NCBI RefSeq assembly: GCF_000196675.2
Contig: NC_015312.1
Span: 434,001-498,000, forward strand
DNA: 64,000 nucleotides
From: Pseudonocardia benzenivorans CB1190
Lineage (GTDB): Bacteria > Actinomycetota > Actinomycetes > Mycobacteriales > Pseudonocardiaceae
Reading direction: 5' to 3'
Under the pieces are notes generated by a model. It saw only the letters and a list, made by a program, of their open reading frames with translations. It searched no databases and was not told the DNA's origin. The translations under genes were made by a program, and so were the position numbers. Shown piece after piece: positions 8,848 through 18,701 of this stretch (position 1 is its first letter; every line of letters starts with the position of its first letter).

Positions 8848-9579
8848 TCACCACCGGGCCAGGGCGTCGCCGGCGAGCCCCACGACGACGGGGGCGATGC
8901 CGAGCACGAGGAACGCGGGCAGGAAGCACAGCCCCAGCGGGCCCGTGATCGTCACCGCGGCACGTTGGGCGCGGGCGCGGGCGGAGTCGACGGTCTCGGC
9001 GCGCAGCCGCTGTGCCTCGGTCCGCGCGACGTGCGCGATGCCGGCGCCGGTCGCGGCGGACCGCCGGGCCGCGCGGGCGAAGGCGACGAGGGCAGGTCTG
9101 CCGTCGACGGCCTGCCAGGCCTCAGCCGGATCGGCGCCCAGCTCCAGCAGTCCCGCGACCCGACGCAGGGCACGCCCGCTCGGTCCGTCCAGCTGCGCGG
9201 CCCCGGCCTCGACGGCCGTCGACACGGGCATCCCGGCTTCCAGGCACACGGCGAGCAGCTCCCAGCCGGCGGCGAGTGCGGAGGCGCTCTCGTCGGCCGC
9301 GGGCGCGCCGCTGCGCCGGGCGAAGACCACCAGCCCGGTCCCGACGGTGAGCGCCACCACGGCTCCGGCGACCGCACCGCCGACGAGCAGGCCCGCCGCG
9401 CCCGCCGAGACGCTCCCGGCGACGGCCCAGCGCAGGCGCAGCGGCGCGGGCGACGGCGCGGTGCGCAGCACGGGATCGCGTCGCCCCAGCGCGCGCAGCC
9501 GCGCGCGGCCGACATGCGGGTCGGTGGCGACGAGGGCTGCCGCGCCGACCAGCAGCGCGACGGCGACGAGCGCGGTCAT
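8848..9579 (-). CDS. tadC: Tad secretion inner-membrane protein TadC (type II secretion F domain)
   Basis: 243-residue membrane protein with N-terminal hydrophobic helices (ALVAVALLVGAAALVA, a pair around residues 50-85) and a C-terminal one (GPLGLCFLPAFLVLGIAPVV). The middle contains LLAVCLEAGMPVSTAVEA, typical of the T2SSF/GspF fold. TadC and TadB form the inner-membrane platform on which TadA acts. Start ATG 9579 overlaps the tadB stop (ATGA), indicating translational coupling. An upstream extension of the frame would run antiparallel through tadB and is rejected. Corresponds to Rv3657c by position. Confidence 0.88.
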   Translation of the reverse strand: MTALVAVALLVGAAALVATDPHVGRARLRALGRRDPVLRTAPSPAPLRLRWAVAGSVSAGAAGLLVGGAVAGAVVALTVGTGLVVFARRSGAPAADESASALAAGWELLAVCLEAGMPVSTAVEAGAAQLDGPSGRALRRVAGLLELGADPAEAWQAVDGRPALVAFARAARRSAATGAGIAHVARTEAQRLRAETVDSARARAQRAAVTITGPLGLCFLPAFLVLGIAPVVVGLAGDALARW

Positions 9580-10385
9580 CGGGGCACCGCCGCCCGCAGG
9601 ATGTGTTCCGACCACGCCACGCCGGCGGCCGTCAGCAGAGTTCCGCAGCCGAGCAGCAGGGTGCCCAGGAGACCGTCGCGCAGGACGCCGAGCGGGTCGG
9701 CCCCCATGAGCTGGCCGAATGCCAACCCGAGCAGCGGCAGCAGGGTCAGCACCGTCGCCGTCGCACGCGGGCCGGCGAGCTCGGCACGCACCCGGTTGCC
9801 GAACTCGACGCGCCACCGCAGGTCGGCGGCCACCGCCGCGAGCACCGTGGCGAGCGGGACGCCGTGCCGGTCGGAGAGCGTCCACGCCGCGGTGACCCGG
9901 TCGACGTCCGCGGCGAGCCCGGCGGGCGCGGCCGCGCGGGCCAGCGCGGTCGGCACCGTCTCACCCAGCTCGGCCGCGCCGAGGGCGGGCCGCAGCGCCG
10001 CGCGGGCGGCGGCACCGTCGGCGTCGATCCCGGCGAGCGCGGCGCCCGGATGGGCTCCGGCCCTGAGCTCGTCGCAGATGCGGGCCAACGCCTCGGCCAG
10101 CTCGAGCCCGGCGACGGCGGCCGCCGCGTCGGCACGTCGGCGGCTGCGCCTGCGCAGCCAGGTCGAGCCCGCGACCGTCCCCGCGAGCGCGCCGCCGGGG
10201 CCTGCGACGACACCGGCGACGACCGCCGCGGCGACGACGGCCCACAGCGCGGGGGTGGGCCGCGGCAGCCGTCGGCCCACCGTCTGCGACGAACCGCCGA
10301 GCACGTGACGCAGCCGGGCCGTCGGGTGCTCGGACGGCAGCACCGCGGCGGCGGCCGCGAGTGCGGCGAGCGCCGCGCTCACCAC
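9576..10385 (-). CDS. tadB: Tad secretion inner-membrane protein TadB (type II secretion F domain)
   Basis: 269-residue membrane protein: a short N-terminal helix, helices around residues 48-75, a cytoplasmic part with LELAEALARICDELRAG, and C-terminal helices (TVLTLLPLLGLAFGQL and GLLGTLLLGCGTLLTAAGVA). This is the GspF-like partner of TadC. It starts at tandem GTG codons (10385 and 10382); the second forms GTGA with the tadA stop, so both coupled starts are possible. Order tadA-tadB-tadC is the standard Tad arrangement and corresponds to Rv3659c-Rv3657c. Confidence 0.88.
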   Translation of the reverse strand: MVSAALAALAAAAAVLPSEHPTARLRHVLGGSSQTVGRRLPRPTPALWAVVAAAVVAGVVAGPGGALAGTVAGSTWLRRRSRRRADAAAAVAGLELAEALARICDELRAGAHPGAALAGIDADGAAARAALRPALGAAELGETVPTALARAAAPAGLAADVDRVTAAWTLSDRHGVPLATVLAAVAADLRWRVEFGNRVRAELAGPRATATVLTLLPLLGLAFGQLMGADPLGVLRDGLLGTLLLGCGTLLTAAGVAWSEHILRAAVPR

Positions 10386-11527
10386 GGCGGCACCGTCCCG
10401 CGTTCGGCCAGCAACGCGCCCAGCCGGGCGCGTCCCTCACCCCAGCCCGCAGCTCGGGTCCACGCCGGGGACAGCGCGACGAGGCCGTCGCGACGGTCGA
10501 GCACGCCGACACCGTCGAGGACCCGGCGCCCGTCGCGGCGGCTCATGTGCAGCACGACCTGCACCGCCGCACCCAGCTGGCTGTGCGCGGTCGGCGGGCT
10601 CATCCCACCCAGCGCGGCGAGCGCCTCGATCCGCGCCGGCACCTCCGCGGCGGAGTTGGCGTGCACGGTGCCGGCGCCGCCGTCGTGCCCGGTGTTGAGT
10701 GCCGCGAGCAGCTCACAGACCTCCGCGCCGCGCACCTCGCCGACGACCAGCCTGTCGGGGCGCATCCGCAGCGCCTGGCGCACGAGGTCGCGCAGCGCGA
10801 CCCCACCCGCGCCCTCGATGTTCGCGGGCCGCGCGACGAGCCGCACCACGTGCGGATGCCGCGGCCGCAGCTCCTCCGCGTCCTCGACGGTGACCAGCCG
10901 TTCCGCGGGATCGGCCGCGGCGAGCAGGGCGGCGAGGATCGTCGTCTTGCCGCTGCCCGTCCCGCCGGAGACCAGCATCGCCAGCCGGGCCGCGACCACC
11001 GAGCGCAGCAGCGCCTCGCCGGTCGCGTCGAAGGTGCCCAGCGACGCGAGCGAGCCGAGATCGTGGGCAGCGGGCCGCAGGACCCGCAGCGACAGGCACG
11101 TCCCGTCGGCGGCGACGGGCGCGAGCACCGCGTGCAACCGGACCCCCGCGTCGGGCAGCCAGCCGTCGACGCAGGGGCTGGCGTCGTCGAGCCGGCGGCC
11201 GGCGGCGAGCGCCAGGCGTTGGGCCAGCCGCCGGACGGCCGCCTCGTCGGGGAACGTGATCGGGCTGCGCTCCAGCCCGGTGCCCCGGTCGACCCAGACG
11301 GCGCCGCCGCTGACCAGCACGTCGGTGGTGCGGGGATCGCGGAGCAGACCGTCGAGCGGGCCGACGCCGACGAACTCCTGGCGCAGCGTGCGCAGGGCGG
11401 CGAGGGTGTCGAGGTCGGAGACGACACCACCGGCCTCGGCCCGGATCGCGGCGGCCACGGCCGCGGCCGTGGGCTCACCTCCCGCCTCGGCGAGCCGGGA
11501 CCGGACGCGGTCGACCAGCGCGGTCAC
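10379..11527 (-). CDS. tadA: Tad pilus assembly ATPase TadA (GspE/VirB11 superfamily)
   Basis: 382-residue secretion ATPase, the motor for pilin polymerisation on the cytoplasmic side. Visible motifs: N-terminal GVGPLDGLLRDPRTTDVLV, Walker A SGGTGSGKTT, the Asp box VTVEDAEELRP, Walker B-like DRLVVGEVRGAE, and the His box GHDGGAGTVHANS. GTG 11527 overlaps the cpaE stop as GTGA. It is shorter at the N-terminus than many TadA/CpaF proteins but normal for the actinobacterial 'helicase/secretion neighbourhood ATPase'. Forms one operon with cpaE upstream and tadBC, flp and tadE downstream. Confidence 0.94.
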   Translation of the reverse strand: MTALVDRVRSRLAEAGGEPTAAAVAAAIRAEAGGVVSDLDTLAALRTLRQEFVGVGPLDGLLRDPRTTDVLVSGGAVWVDRGTGLERSPITFPDEAAVRRLAQRLALAAGRRLDDASPCVDGWLPDAGVRLHAVLAPVAADGTCLSLRVLRPAAHDLGSLASLGTFDATGEALLRSVVAARLAMLVSGGTGSGKTTILAALLAAADPAERLVTVEDAEELRPRHPHVVRLVARPANIEGAGGVALRDLVRQALRMRPDRLVVGEVRGAEVCELLAALNTGHDGGAGTVHANSAAEVPARIEALAALGGMSPPTAHSQLGAAVQVVLHMSRRDGRRVLDGVGVLDRRDGLVALSPAWTRAAGWGEGRARLGALLAERGTVPPW

Positions 11528-12603
11528 GACGTCCACCCGCTGCGGCTGAGCCGGGCACGGTCCTGCAGCTCGGCGAGCAGGACGGCGGCGGCGTCGGCGA
11601 GCGGGCCCCGGTCGGCGGGTGGGAGCCCGCGCTCGAGGCGGCGGTCCAGGTCGTTCTGCGTCCGCATCGCGACCAGGAGCGGTACGTCGAGGGTGCGGGC
11701 GACGTCGTCGGGGGTGATGCCCTGGCTCGGGCCGCGCACGACCAGGCCGACCGCGCAGGCGTGCTCCGCGAGCACCGCCGTGACGCGGGACGCCGCGGCG
11801 CAGGCCCGCACGTCGGCCGGGACGACGAGCACGGTGAGGTCGGCCCTGGCCAGGGCGGTCGCGCCGGCCTCGGTGGGCTGGCGCGGCACGTCGCACACCA
11901 CGGTGTCGCCCGCGCGCCGGCCTGCGTCGATCACCGCACGCAGCCCGGCGGCTCCGGGGCCGGGCCCGGTCCGGTCGCACGAGAGCACCGACAGGGTGCG
12001 GTCGCCCATCGCGGGGAGCGCCTCGTGCAGCGCGGCGGCGGGGACCCGACCGTCCATCACCGACAGCTCGGGCCAGCGCACCCCCAGCACGTCCTCGGCG
12101 CCGAGGAGCAGGTCGAGACCGCCGCCGAGCGGGTCGCAGTCGAGCAACAACGTCCGGCGCCCGTCGCGAGCGGCGCGCAACGCGACGGCCGCGGCGAGGG
12201 TCGATGCGCCAGCGCCGCCGCACCCGCCGGTGACGGCCAGCACGGCTCCCGGTGGCCCGCCGCCCTCGCAGGCCTCGGTGAACGCCGTGACCATCCACAG
12301 CTCGCCCTCGGGCAGCTCGACGATGTTGGCCGCGCCCGCCCGCAACCCGAGCTGCCACGCGTGCGGCGGCGGCGTACCGGCCGTGACCAGCACGATGCCG
12401 TCGCGGCGGGGGAACGGGAACCGGGCGCACCGCTCCGCGGCGGCGACATCGACCACGACCATCGAGGCCGCGGCCCACTGGCGGCGGGCGTCGGTCGGGT
12501 CGATCGCGCGGTGGACCTCGGCACCCGCAGCGGCCGCGAGCCGCAGTACGGCGTCGAGCAGGTCGGGATCGTCGACCATCACCAGTGCCCGTCGCGCGTC
12601 CAT
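11524..12603 (-). CDS. ssd: CpaE/Ssd-like ParA-family protein of the Tad locus
   Basis: 359 residues. An N-terminal receiver-like region (RALVMVDDPDLLDAVLRLA) is followed by a MinD/ParA-type domain beginning LAVTGGCGGAGASTLAAAVA and continuing LLLDCDPLGGGLDLLLG. The P-loop lacks both lysines of the deviant Walker A motif (GGCGGAGAST), as I recall for actinobacterial CpaE homologues, so ATP hydrolysis is doubtful. CpaE proteins localise Tad pilus assembly; the mycobacterial homologue Rv3660c (Ssd) is reported to affect septum formation. ATG 12603 has GGGAGG upstream. It is the first gene of the Tad operon. Confidence 0.87.
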   Translation of the reverse strand: MDARRALVMVDDPDLLDAVLRLAAAAGAEVHRAIDPTDARRQWAAASMVVVDVAAAERCARFPFPRRDGIVLVTAGTPPPHAWQLGLRAGAANIVELPEGELWMVTAFTEACEGGGPPGAVLAVTGGCGGAGASTLAAAVALRAARDGRRTLLLDCDPLGGGLDLLLGAEDVLGVRWPELSVMDGRVPAAALHEALPAMGDRTLSVLSCDRTGPGPGAAGLRAVIDAGRRAGDTVVCDVPRQPTEAGATALARADLTVLVVPADVRACAAASRVTAVLAEHACAVGLVVRGPSQGITPDDVARTLDVPLLVAMRTQNDLDRRLERGLPPADRGPLADAAAVLLAELQDRARLSRSGWTS

Positions 12604-13099
12604 GGCTCCGCACCTCCCGTCGGCGCCGTCGGGTGGCGGCGCGCTGTTCGTCGCCAAGCGTGTCGGCCGCGACGGCTCGTGAGGGGCGATGCACAGACGA
12701 CTGTGGACAGCTCTGTGGAGTTGTGGACTGATCGTCGGCGAGGTGCGTGTGGACGGGCGGATCGTCGGTGGCGCCTGGCACGATGCCGCGGGGACCACCG
12801 GCCCGGGCGGCCCGCCACACCGCGGTGCACGGATCCCCGCCTGCGCCGCAACGGGATCGCTGCGCCGGCTCGCCCGGACATGGGACGACCCCCGCCAGGG
12901 GGGAGTGGCGGGGGTCGTCGTTGGGTTCAGCCCCGGGGGGTCGAGCTGAACCACGGGCCCGGCGCGCGGGCCGGGTCAATCGTAGCCGGATTCGGGCCCC
13001 GATGTGTGTTCCTCTCGGGGATGTGCTTCACCCCGTCGGCGGACGGTGCCGCGCGGCGTGACGCGGGGTCGTCACGTTCATCTGGCAAGCTCCCGCGAC
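12604..13099. other. Divergent gap with two strong orphan hairpins
   Basis: 496 bp between divergent genes; no protein gene is credible. It carries a perfect 13-bp hairpin (ACGACCCCCGCCA/TGGCGGGGGTCGT, 12885-12918) followed six bases later by a perfect 8-bp hairpin (GGTTCAGC/GCTGAACC, 12924-12952). They look like a tandem terminator, yet neither flanking gene ends here, so an unannotated small RNA ending at about 12952 is possible. Three TGTGGA words lie at 12706-12730. A -10-like CAAGCT (13086-13091) lies 8 bp before the GTG of the next gene. Confidence 0.5.
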
Positions 13100-13912
13100 G
13101 TGCCGGGACCGCCTCCTCACGTGCCGACGTCGGCGGCCTTCTTCGACCTCGACAAGACGATCATCGCGGGATCGAGCGCGCTCGCGTTCAGCCGGCCGTT
13201 CCGCAGCCACGGGCTCATCGGCAGGCGGGCCGTCCTGCGCAGCGTCTACGCCCAGATGATGGTGCTCGCGTCGGGCGCGGACGCCGACACGATGGACATG
13301 CTGCGCAAGCGCATCACCGCACTGTGCGCCGGCTGGGAGGTCGAGCAGGTGCGGTCCATCGTGGCCGAGACCCTGCACGAGATCGTCGAGCCGCTGATCT
13401 ACGCCGAGGCGGCGGACCTGATCGCGGAGCACCACGCGGCGGGCCAGGAGGTCGTCGTCCTCTCGGCGTCGGGGCTGGAGGTCGTGGAGCCCATCGCCGC
13501 GCTCGTCGGGGCCGACCGCTGCTTCGCGACGAGGATGACGGTGCGTAACGGCCGCTACACGGGCGAGATCGACTACTACTGCTACGGCGAGCACAAGGCC
13601 GAGGCGGCGCGGACCATCGCCGCCGAGCGCGGGTACCGGCTGGCCGACTGCCGGGCCTACTCCGACTCGATCACCGACCTCCCGCTCCTCGCCGCGGTCG
13701 GCCATCCGACCGTCGTGAACCCCGACCGGGCGCTGCGCCGGGAGGCGGAGGAACGTGGCTGGCCGATCCTGACGTTCGCCGATCCGGTGACGCTCGGCTC
13801 GCGGCTGCGGGTGCCGCGCGCGACGACGGTGGCGGCGGTCGGGGTCGGCGCGGTCGCCCTCGCGGGAGTCGGGCTGATCGGCCGCCGGTCGTGGCTGCGG
13901 ACCCGGCGCTGA
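13100..13912 (+). CDS. HAD-superfamily phosphatase, SerB-like subfamily IB (Rv3661-like)
   Basis: 270-residue HAD hydrolase. Motif I FFDLDKTII, motif II VLSASG, motif III lysine in GEHKAEA, and motif IV AYSDSITDLPLL are all present, so it should be an active phosphomonoesterase or phosphotransferase. The C-terminus has a single hydrophobic helix (TTVAAVGVGAVALAGVGLIG) and a basic tail, suggesting membrane tethering. Its substrate is unknown; Rv3661-type proteins are often mislabelled SerB or inhibition-of-morphological-differentiation proteins. GTG 13100 is chosen because a -10-like CAAGCT ends 8 bp upstream, giving a leaderless message. A longer frame from 13004 is less likely. Lies between the Tad operon and the Ms1-like RNA, as in mycobacteria. 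Confidence 0.9.
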   Translation: MPGPPPHVPTSAAFFDLDKTIIAGSSALAFSRPFRSHGLIGRRAVLRSVYAQMMVLASGADADTMDMLRKRITALCAGWEVEQVRSIVAETLHEIVEPLIYAEAADLIAEHHAAGQEVVVLSASGLEVVEPIAALVGADRCFATRMTVRNGRYTGEIDYYCYGEHKAEAARTIAAERGYRLADCRAYSDSITDLPLLAAVGHPTVVNPDRALRREAEERGWPILTFADPVTLGSRLRVPRATTVAAVGVGAVALAGVGLIGRRSWLRTRR

Positions 13913-14029
13913 ACAGCGCGAACATACCTTGATACTGACCGGAGCGTGTGCGGTGCAGCCGCCAACCGGGTTCCGTAGGACCCCCTTTCGTCACCCGGAG
14001 TTCGTCTCACGGTGCACCCGATCCGACCC

Positions 14030-14058
14030 TTGATGTGCCTGCCGTCACGCACTACAAA
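14030..14058 (+). promoter_or_regulatory. SigA-type promoter of the Ms1-like RNA
   Basis: TTGATG (14030-14035) and TACAAA (14053-14058) are separated by exactly 17 bp, a near-ideal vegetative promoter for a genome of this composition. Transcription would begin at about 14064-14066. No ribosome binding site or reading frame follows, consistent with a non-coding transcript. Confidence 0.7.
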
Positions 14059-14064
14059 TGAGGT

Positions 14065-14300
14065 CACGGACCCCGGTCGGCCAGGGGCGGTACGGCAGAG
14101 AAGTAACCGTCCCCCCCGAACGGGCTCCGGGCACGAGCGCCGGGCACTCCACGCACAGCACGCCGCGGGAGGCATGTCGTCGTGGGCCTGCGTACCGGGA
14201 CGCCGGACGCCGAGGCCGGAGCACGACACGTAGTGCACGCCTGGATCCTGGATGGTCGTGCGAGGAGGGCGGTACCCGCGAGGGTGCCGCCTTTCTCATG
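14065..14300 (+). ncRNA. Probable Ms1/MTS2823-family RNA (RNA polymerase-binding, 6S-like)
   Basis: The 485-bp gap between the Rv3661-like and Rv3662c-like genes is exactly where mycobacteria encode Ms1/MTS2823, an abundant stationary-phase RNA that binds core RNA polymerase. The sequence shows a promoter, about 230 nt without a credible ORF, and an intrinsic terminator. The ends pair: CACGGACC (14065-14072) with GGTCGTG (14254-14260), and CCAGG (14081-14085) with CCTGG (14240-14244). Internal hairpins are visible, for example GGGGCGGTAC with GTAACCGTCCCC. This gives a long closed rod with internal loops, as in 6S-like RNAs. It is shorter than the roughly 300 nt known in mycobacteria. Identity rests on synteny and structure, not on a covariance search. 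Confidence 0.68.
14268..14296 (+). terminator. Intrinsic terminator of the Ms1-like RNA
   Basis: GGCGGTACCC (14268-14277), loop GCGA, GGGTGCCGCC (14282-14291), then TTTCT. A 10-bp stem with one G-U pair and a short T-run is an unusually good rho-independent terminator for this genome. Confidence 0.8.
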
Positions 14301-14310
14301 TCCGGACCCC

Positions 14311-14392
14311 GACGGACCAGTGCCTGGTCAGCGGACCGGACCGGTGCCTGGTGGACCGGACCGAACCGGTGCGTGGCCGGCGGACCGTGCCG
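14311..14392. repeat. Imperfect tandem repeat of about 21-24 bp
   Basis: Three to four diverged copies of a unit resembling CGGACCGGACCGGTGCCTGG follow the RNA terminator and run up to the stop of the minus-strand gene at 14397. Copies carry point changes and small indels. No coding role is seen. Confidence 0.5.
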
Positions 14393-14396
14393 GGTC

Positions 14397-15152
14397 TCAG
14401 GCCCGCGACTCCGCGATGGACGTCGCTTCCCGCGCGCCCGCCTCCCACTGCGCGCAGCAGTGCAGCACCCAGGTTCCCACGCCCTCGGCGCCGCCTGCGG
14501 CGAACGCGGCCGCGGCGCTCCGGTACTCCGCGAGCCGGCGCAGGTGCCCGACCTCCGGCACCACGAGGGACTTGGGGTCCAGCCCCGACGCGGTGGCGGC
14601 CAGCCGCGCGGCGGCCCGGGCGACCACCCCGTCGGCGGTACCGAAGGGCGCGAGTGCGAGCAGCTCGCCGTGCACGACGGCGACGAGGACGGGCGCGGGC
14701 ACGGCCGTCGCACCCGTCACGAGGTCGGCCAGCAGCGACAGCCGGTCACCGGTCCCGGGGCGCGGCCTGCCGAGCTCATCGGGATGCCGCGGCACGGGGA
14801 CCAGGTCGGCGGCGGCCAGGACGTGCAGCCGGGCGAGCGCCTGCAACGGGGAGGACTTCCACACCGGTACGAGCCGGGCGTGCTCGTCGGCCACCCGAAC
14901 GGCCCCGGCGAGCAACGGGTCGGATACCAGGTCGGAGGTCGTCGGCGTCAGCGGCGCCCCGTCGATCGCCGCCGACGCCCGCGCCCCGCGCAGCGCGCCC
15001 TCGGCGGCGTTCGCGGGGAAACCCCGCCGGTTGGCAGGATGGTTGTGCACGGCGACGACGGCGTCGCGGACCCGGCCGACGGCGTCGGAGACACCCGGCA
15101 GGGTGACGAAGGGGGCCAGCGGGTCGGCGGTCGGGGACGGTGCCACCGGCAC
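14397..15152 (-). CDS. Conserved actinobacterial protein (Rv3662c-like), Fic-N-like segment
   Basis: 251-residue soluble protein starting at GTG 15152. The segment ALRGARASAAIDGAPL resembles the short inhibitory/N-terminal motif of Fic-type proteins, but no catalytic HPFxxGNGR motif is present, so AMP-transfer activity should not be assumed. Many genomes label homologues 'oxidoreductase' without clear support. No signal peptide or membrane helix is visible. The gene converges on the Ms1-like RNA. A second GTG two codons downstream is an alternative start. Function is unknown. Confidence 0.82.
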   Translation of the reverse strand: MPVAPSPTADPLAPFVTLPGVSDAVGRVRDAVVAVHNHPANRRGFPANAAEGALRGARASAAIDGAPLTPTTSDLVSDPLLAGAVRVADEHARLVPVWKSSPLQALARLHVLAAADLVPVPRHPDELGRPRPGTGDRLSLLADLVTGATAVPAPVLVAVVHGELLALAPFGTADGVVARAAARLAATASGLDPKSLVVPEVGHLRRLAEYRSAAAAFAAGGAEGVGTWVLHCCAQWEAGAREATSIAESRA

Positions 15153-15344
15153 ATGCTGTCACCCGGCCCGGGCCGAACGGGTCACGCGGTGCGGGTCCCT
15201 GTCCCGACGGGCAGTGCGCCCCTGTCGTAACCGACGGTGCGTCGCGCGCCCGCGCGCACTACCGTTCGGCCCGATGACGGTGACGTCGTCCGCGGCCCGC
15301 TGCGCCCGGAGCGACGCCCGGAGCCACGAGGAGGACCTGAGGAA

Positions 15345-17321
<1,977 letters not shown>

Positions 17322-17334
17322 GTCACGAGGGCCG

Positions 17335-18333
17335 CTGGCGAGGCTCGGCTTCCTCACCATCGGCCTCTTCGACGGCGCCGACCCGGGGCCGGGACACGAG
17401 AACACGCTGCGGACGATCGAGCTGGGCGAGCAGCTCGGGTTCGACAGCGCCTGGCTCCGGCACCGTCATCTGCAGTACGGGATCTCCTCGCCCGTCGCCG
17501 TCCTCGCGGCGGCGTCACAGCGCACCCGGCGGATCGAGTTCGGGACCGCGGTGACGCCGCTGGGCTGGGAGAACCCGCTGCGGCTCGCGGAGGACCTGGC
17601 GACGGTCGACCTGCTCTCGGGCGGTCGGCTGAACCCGGGGGTGAGCGTCGGCCCGCCGCGCAACCTCGACGCGGTCCGCGAGGCGCTGTACCCGGGGGTC
17701 GACGAGGACTTCGGCGACGCGCGTCTCGTCCGGCTGCTCCGGCTCGTCGCGGGCGAGCGCGCGAGCACGTTCTCCGGCACCGAGGGGTTCGAGGTCTACT
17801 CCGAGCGGGTCGAGCCGCACTCGCCCGGGCTGCGGTCGCGGATGTGGTACGGCGCGGCGAGCCTCGGCTCGGCACGCAGGGCCGGCGGGCTGCGGATGAA
17901 CCTGTTGACCAGCAGCGTCGTCCGTGCGGAGGGCAACGAGGCGGCGGGGTTCGCGGCCATCCAGCGGAGCCAGATCGAGGCGTTCCGCCAGGCGCATCCC
18001 GACGGCGAGGCCGCGCGGGTGTCGCAGGGGCTCGTCGTCGTCCCGACCGACTCGGCGACGTCCGAGCAGCGCGCGAAGTACGAGGCGTACGCCGCGGCGC
18101 GGACCCCGCGCACGGCGCGCCCGCAGGGGCCGGCGGGAATGCTGTTCGCCCGGGACGTCGTCGGCCCGTCGGAGTGGATCGCCGAGCAGCTGCAGGCGCA
18201 CGCGGCCTTCCAGCTCGTCGACGAGGTCGTGTTCGCCCTGCCGTTCAGCTTCGAGCCCGAGGACTACGTCCAGATCCTCACCGACATGGCGACCAAGCTC
18301 GGTCCGGCGCTGGGCTGGTCCCCGGCCGGCTGA
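17335..18333 (+). CDS. Luciferase-like (F420/FMN) monooxygenase without a canonical start codon
   Basis: 332-codon frame whose product is a bacterial-luciferase-like TIM barrel: ARLGFLTIGLFDG (first strand), LGEQLGFDSAWLRHRH, IEFGTAVTPLGWENPLRLAE, DLLSGGRLNPGVSVG and a C-terminal VDEVVFALPFSFEPEDYVQI. Family members use FMN or F420; the substrate is unknown. Between the in-frame stop at 17281 and residue 75 the only start-like codons are CTG (17335) and other CTGs. The first ATG/GTG is GTG 17551, which would delete the first beta-alpha units. I therefore start at CTG 17335. A mutated or sequencing-damaged start is possible. It lies 13 bp beyond acs on the same strand, so it should be co-transcribed with acs. 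Confidence 0.72.
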   Translation: MARLGFLTIGLFDGADPGPGHENTLRTIELGEQLGFDSAWLRHRHLQYGISSPVAVLAAASQRTRRIEFGTAVTPLGWENPLRLAEDLATVDLLSGGRLNPGVSVGPPRNLDAVREALYPGVDEDFGDARLVRLLRLVAGERASTFSGTEGFEVYSERVEPHSPGLRSRMWYGAASLGSARRAGGLRMNLLTSSVVRAEGNEAAGFAAIQRSQIEAFRQAHPDGEAARVSQGLVVVPTDSATSEQRAKYEAYAAARTPRTARPQGPAGMLFARDVVGPSEWIAEQLQAHAAFQLVDEVVFALPFSFEPEDYVQILTDMATKLGPALGWSPAG

Positions 18334-18361
18334 GCGGTCCGGACCCGCGGGCTCCTCGGGC

Positions 18362-18567
18362 TCAGCCCGCGGAGTGCAGCCGGGCCAGGAGCGCGTCGGC
18401 GTCGGTCGTCCGGAGCATGTCCAGCGCCATCCGCGCGTAGCGACGCCCGATCTCCGCGGGGGTGATCGGCCCGCCGGGCCGGTACCACTGCGGCAACGAC
18501 GTGCACATCGACGTGATCGCCCGCGCCGACAGCTCGGGGGAGCCGGAGACGCTCACGCCGCCTGAAG
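18362..18567 (-). pseudogene. C-terminal remnant of a TetR-family regulator
   Basis: A 64-codon frame (GTG at 18556) encodes SMCTSLPQWYRPGGPITPAE followed by IGRRYARMALDMLRT, typical of the last helices of TetR ligand-binding domains. A stop in the same frame at 18569-18571 cuts it off, and no helix-turn-helix sequence can be found upstream in any frame. The DNA-binding half has been deleted. Its end lies 28 bp from the converging monooxygenase gene. Confidence 0.65.
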
Positions 18568-18701
18568 ATCAACCTGCAGGTGACGGCCGGGTTCCGGGCC
18601 GGCGGGGGATCTCCCCGCCGGTCCGGACCGCTGTCCCGGAGCGCCCGGACGTCGCCCGAACGTCGCATCCACCAGGGGATTCGCCGCGTACCCTGTGTGA
18701 A

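Noticed and set aside
12706..12730. Three TGTGGA words as a DnaA-box cluster or replication origin.
   Set aside because: None matches the TTGTCCACA-type box fully, and no dnaA, dnaN or gyr gene is nearby.
12689..12949. 86-codon plus-strand frame in the cpaE-HAD gap.
   Set aside because: No ribosome binding site, composition unlike its neighbours, and it runs through both perfect hairpins.
14397..15152. Rv3662c-like protein as a Fic AMP-transferase toxin.
   Set aside because: Only a short Fic-N-like segment is present; the catalytic HPFxxGNGR motif is absent.
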